From an uncultured Atopobiaceae bacterium (GTDB lineage Bacteria; Actinomycetota; Coriobacteriia; Coriobacteriales; Atopobiaceae): a stretch of 6,442 nt of DNA. Below the pieces are notes generated by a model. That model searched no databases and had not been told where the DNA came from. It was given only the letters and a program-made list of their open reading frames with translations. The stretch is from positions 1 through 6,442 of the forward strand of contig CANQSI010000053.1 in NCBI GenBank assembly GCA_947626465.1, given 5' to 3'. This document shows positions 4,932-6,442 of the stretch, one piece after another (position 1 is the first letter of the stretch; each line of letters starts with the position of its first letter). The position numbers and the translations under genes were made by a program.

Positions 4932-6442
4932 GTGAGCGGAATGGCGAATTCGTTGCGCGGCCCCGTGGCTGCGCCGCCCGCTGGCCCCGACAAGCTCCAC
5001 GACGAGTGCGGCGTGTTTGGGGTCTGGGCCCCCGGCTCGGATGTCTCGCGCCTCACGTACTTCGGCCTGCGCGCCCTGCAGCATCGCGGCCAGGAAAGCG
5101 CCGGCATCGCGGTGGGCGACGGCCAGACGGTGCTCATCCGCAAGGATCTCGGCCTCGTGGAGCAGGTGTTCTCCGAGGCGGACCTCGCCGCGCTCCAGGG
5201 CAAGGTGGCGCTCGGGCACGTGCGCTACGGCACGAGCGGCGGCAAGGACTGGGAGGGCGCGCAGCCGCACCTCTCCGCCATCGACGACGTGATCATCGCG
5301 CTCGCGCATAACGGCACGCTCGTGAACACCGAGAGCATCCGCGACGAGCTCATCGAACGCCATATCGACTTCCGCTCCACCACCGACACGGAGGTGGCCG
5401 CCAAGCTCATCGGCTACTACACGCAGAAGACCCATCGGCTACGCGACGGCATCGCCAAGACGATGGCGCTCATCGAGGGCGCCTACGCGATGGCGCTCAT
5501 CCGCGAAAACGCGCTCTATGCCTTCCGCGACCCCAACGGCATCCGTCCGCTCGTGCTCGGCGAGCTCAACGGCGCGCGCGGCTGGGTGGTGGCGAGCGAG
5601 ACGTGCGCGCTCGAGATGGTGGGCGCGCGCTACGTGCGCGACGTGTACCCCGGCGAGGTCATCCGCATCTCCGACAGCGGCTTGAAGACGATGCAGGCGC
5701 TTCCGCCGGCGGTGCCCGCGAGTTGCATCTTCGAGCAGGTGTACTTCGCGCGGCCGGACTCCGTGGTGAACGGGCGCTCGGTCTTCGCCACGCGCTTCGC
5801 CATGGGCGAGCGCCTCGCGCAAGAGGCGCCGGCCTCGGCCGACATCGTCGTGGGCGTGCCGGATTCCGGGCTTCCCGGCGCCGAGGGCTTCGCGAACGCC
5901 TCGGGCCTTCCCGTGAAGACCGGCCTCATCAAGAACCGCTACGTGGCCCGCACGTTCATCCAGCCGAACCAAGAGCTCCGCGAGCTCGGCGTGAAGCTCA
6001 AGCTGAGCGTGCTCTCGGATGTGCTCGCCGGCCAACGCGTGGTGCTCGTGGACGATTCGATCGTGCGCGGCACCACGATGGGGCAGATCGTGAAGCTCTG
6101 CCGCGAGGCGGGGGCCATCGAGGTGCATGTGCGCATCAACTCGCCGGAGGTCACGTGGCCCTGCTTCTACGGCATCGACACCGCCACGCAAGACCAGCTC
6201 ATCTCCGCGAACATGTCCGTCGAGCGAATCCGCGAGGTCATCGGCGCGGATTCGCTCGCGTTCCTCTCGGTGGGAGGGCTCATCTCCGCCTGTCCGAAGA
6301 GTGCCGGCCACTGCGCCGCATGCTTCACCGGCGAGTACCCGGTGGCCATACCGCCGTCGTTTTCCAAGGGAAGCTTCCTCGAGGGCTTCGAGCCGAAAGC
6401 GCTCTCGCGTCGCTCGGCGAGCCTGCAGATGAGCCTCGAGGA
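4932..6442 (+). CDS. purF: Amidophosphoribosyltransferase, glutamine PRPP amidotransferase (3' partial)
   Basis: PurF makes 5-phosphoribosylamine from PRPP and glutamine, the first committed step of purine synthesis. 503 codons are visible and only a short C-terminal piece should be missing. Numbered from the GTG at 4932, the N-terminal glutaminase domain begins with DECGVFG, making Cys26 the expected catalytic nucleophile after propeptide removal. It continues with HVRYGTSG, AHNGTLVN and TTDTEV, which carry the usual glutamine-site Arg, Asn/Gly and Asp. The phosphoribosyltransferase domain has the PRPP loop VVLVDDSIVRGTT at 370-382. Four cysteines match the [4Fe-4S] ligands of the Bacillus subtilis enzyme: Cys265 (SCIFEQ), Cys411 (PCFYGID), Cys461 and Cys464 (HCAACFTG). 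It is therefore the oxygen-sensitive Fe-S type, with a 25-residue Pro/Ala-rich leader before Cys26. The gene starts 15 bases after the sortase stop, in one apparent operon with purE. The ATG at 4941 is an alternative start. Confidence 0.95.
   Translation, partial: MSGMANSLRGPVAAPPAGPDKLHDECGVFGVWAPGSDVSRLTYFGLRALQHRGQESAGIAVGDGQTVLIRKDLGLVEQVFSEADLAALQGKVALGHVRYGTSGGKDWEGAQPHLSAIDDVIIALAHNGTLVNTESIRDELIERHIDFRSTTDTEVAAKLIGYYTQKTHRLRDGIAKTMALIEGAYAMALIRENALYAFRDPNGIRPLVLGELNGARGWVVASETCALEMVGARYVRDVYPGEVIRISDSGLKTMQALPPAVPASCIFEQVYFARPDSVVNGRSVFATRFAMGERLAQEAPASADIVVGVPDSGLPGAEGFANASGLPVKTGLIKNRYVARTFIQPNQELRELGVKLKLSVLSDVLAGQRVVLVDDSIVRGTTMGQIVKLCREAGAIEVHVRINSPEVTWPCFYGIDTATQDQLISANMSVERIREVIGADSLAFLSVGGLISACPKSAGHCAACFTGEYPVAIPPSFSKGSFLEGFEPKALSRRSASLQMSLE

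Noticed and set aside
4188..5435. A 415-codon minus-strand open frame opposite the sortase and purF
   Set aside because: Both plus-strand genes have intact catalytic motifs; the antisense product is low-complexity Arg/Ala/Val/His-rich.

Overview
The window comes from a GC-rich bacterium. Codons mostly end in G or C, leucine is mainly CTC, and good Shine-Dalgarno sites are present. The mix of genes (an MsbA/LmrA-type ABC exporter, a class B sortase, a Bacillus-type Fe-S PurF and a Firmicute/Coriobacteriia-like pyridoxamine kinase) suggests a Gram-positive anaerobe, most likely a Coriobacteriia (Eggerthellaceae-like) actinobacterium. The taxonomic call is inference; no rRNA or marker gene is available to prove it.

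Layout: (1) 1-1743, plus strand, an ABC exporter half-transporter that enters from the left edge without its start. (2) 1730-2539, plus strand, an unrecognised single-pass membrane protein whose start overlaps the exporter stop by 14 bases, so the two are probably co-transcribed and translationally coupled. (3) 2540-2595, a short convergent gap with no convincing terminator. (4) 2596-3489, minus strand, a pyridoxamine/pyridoxal kinase. (5) 3490-3630, a divergent intergenic region with an unusually AT-rich core (19 G/C in the 50 bases 3511-3560). It holds candidate overlapping promoters for both directions inside a small dyad. (6) 3631-6442, plus strand, a tight purE - class B sortase - purF cluster: purE and the sortase share one base (TGATG), and 15 bases separate the sortase from purF, which runs off the right edge.

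How the genes work together: PurF makes the first committed intermediate of de novo purine synthesis and PurE acts at the carboxylation step, so they belong to one pathway. The membrane-anchored sortase between them has no obvious role in that pathway. The pyridoxamine kinase supplies the cofactor PLP and may share the divergent control region. The most interesting points are the sortase embedded in the purine operon, the PurE active-site loop that departs from the usual class I motif (Lys and Ala where E. coli has Gly and His), and the dyad over the divergent promoters. No mobile element, CRISPR array, tRNA or rRNA was recognised. Most other long open frames in this GC-rich DNA are antisense or out-of-frame shadows.
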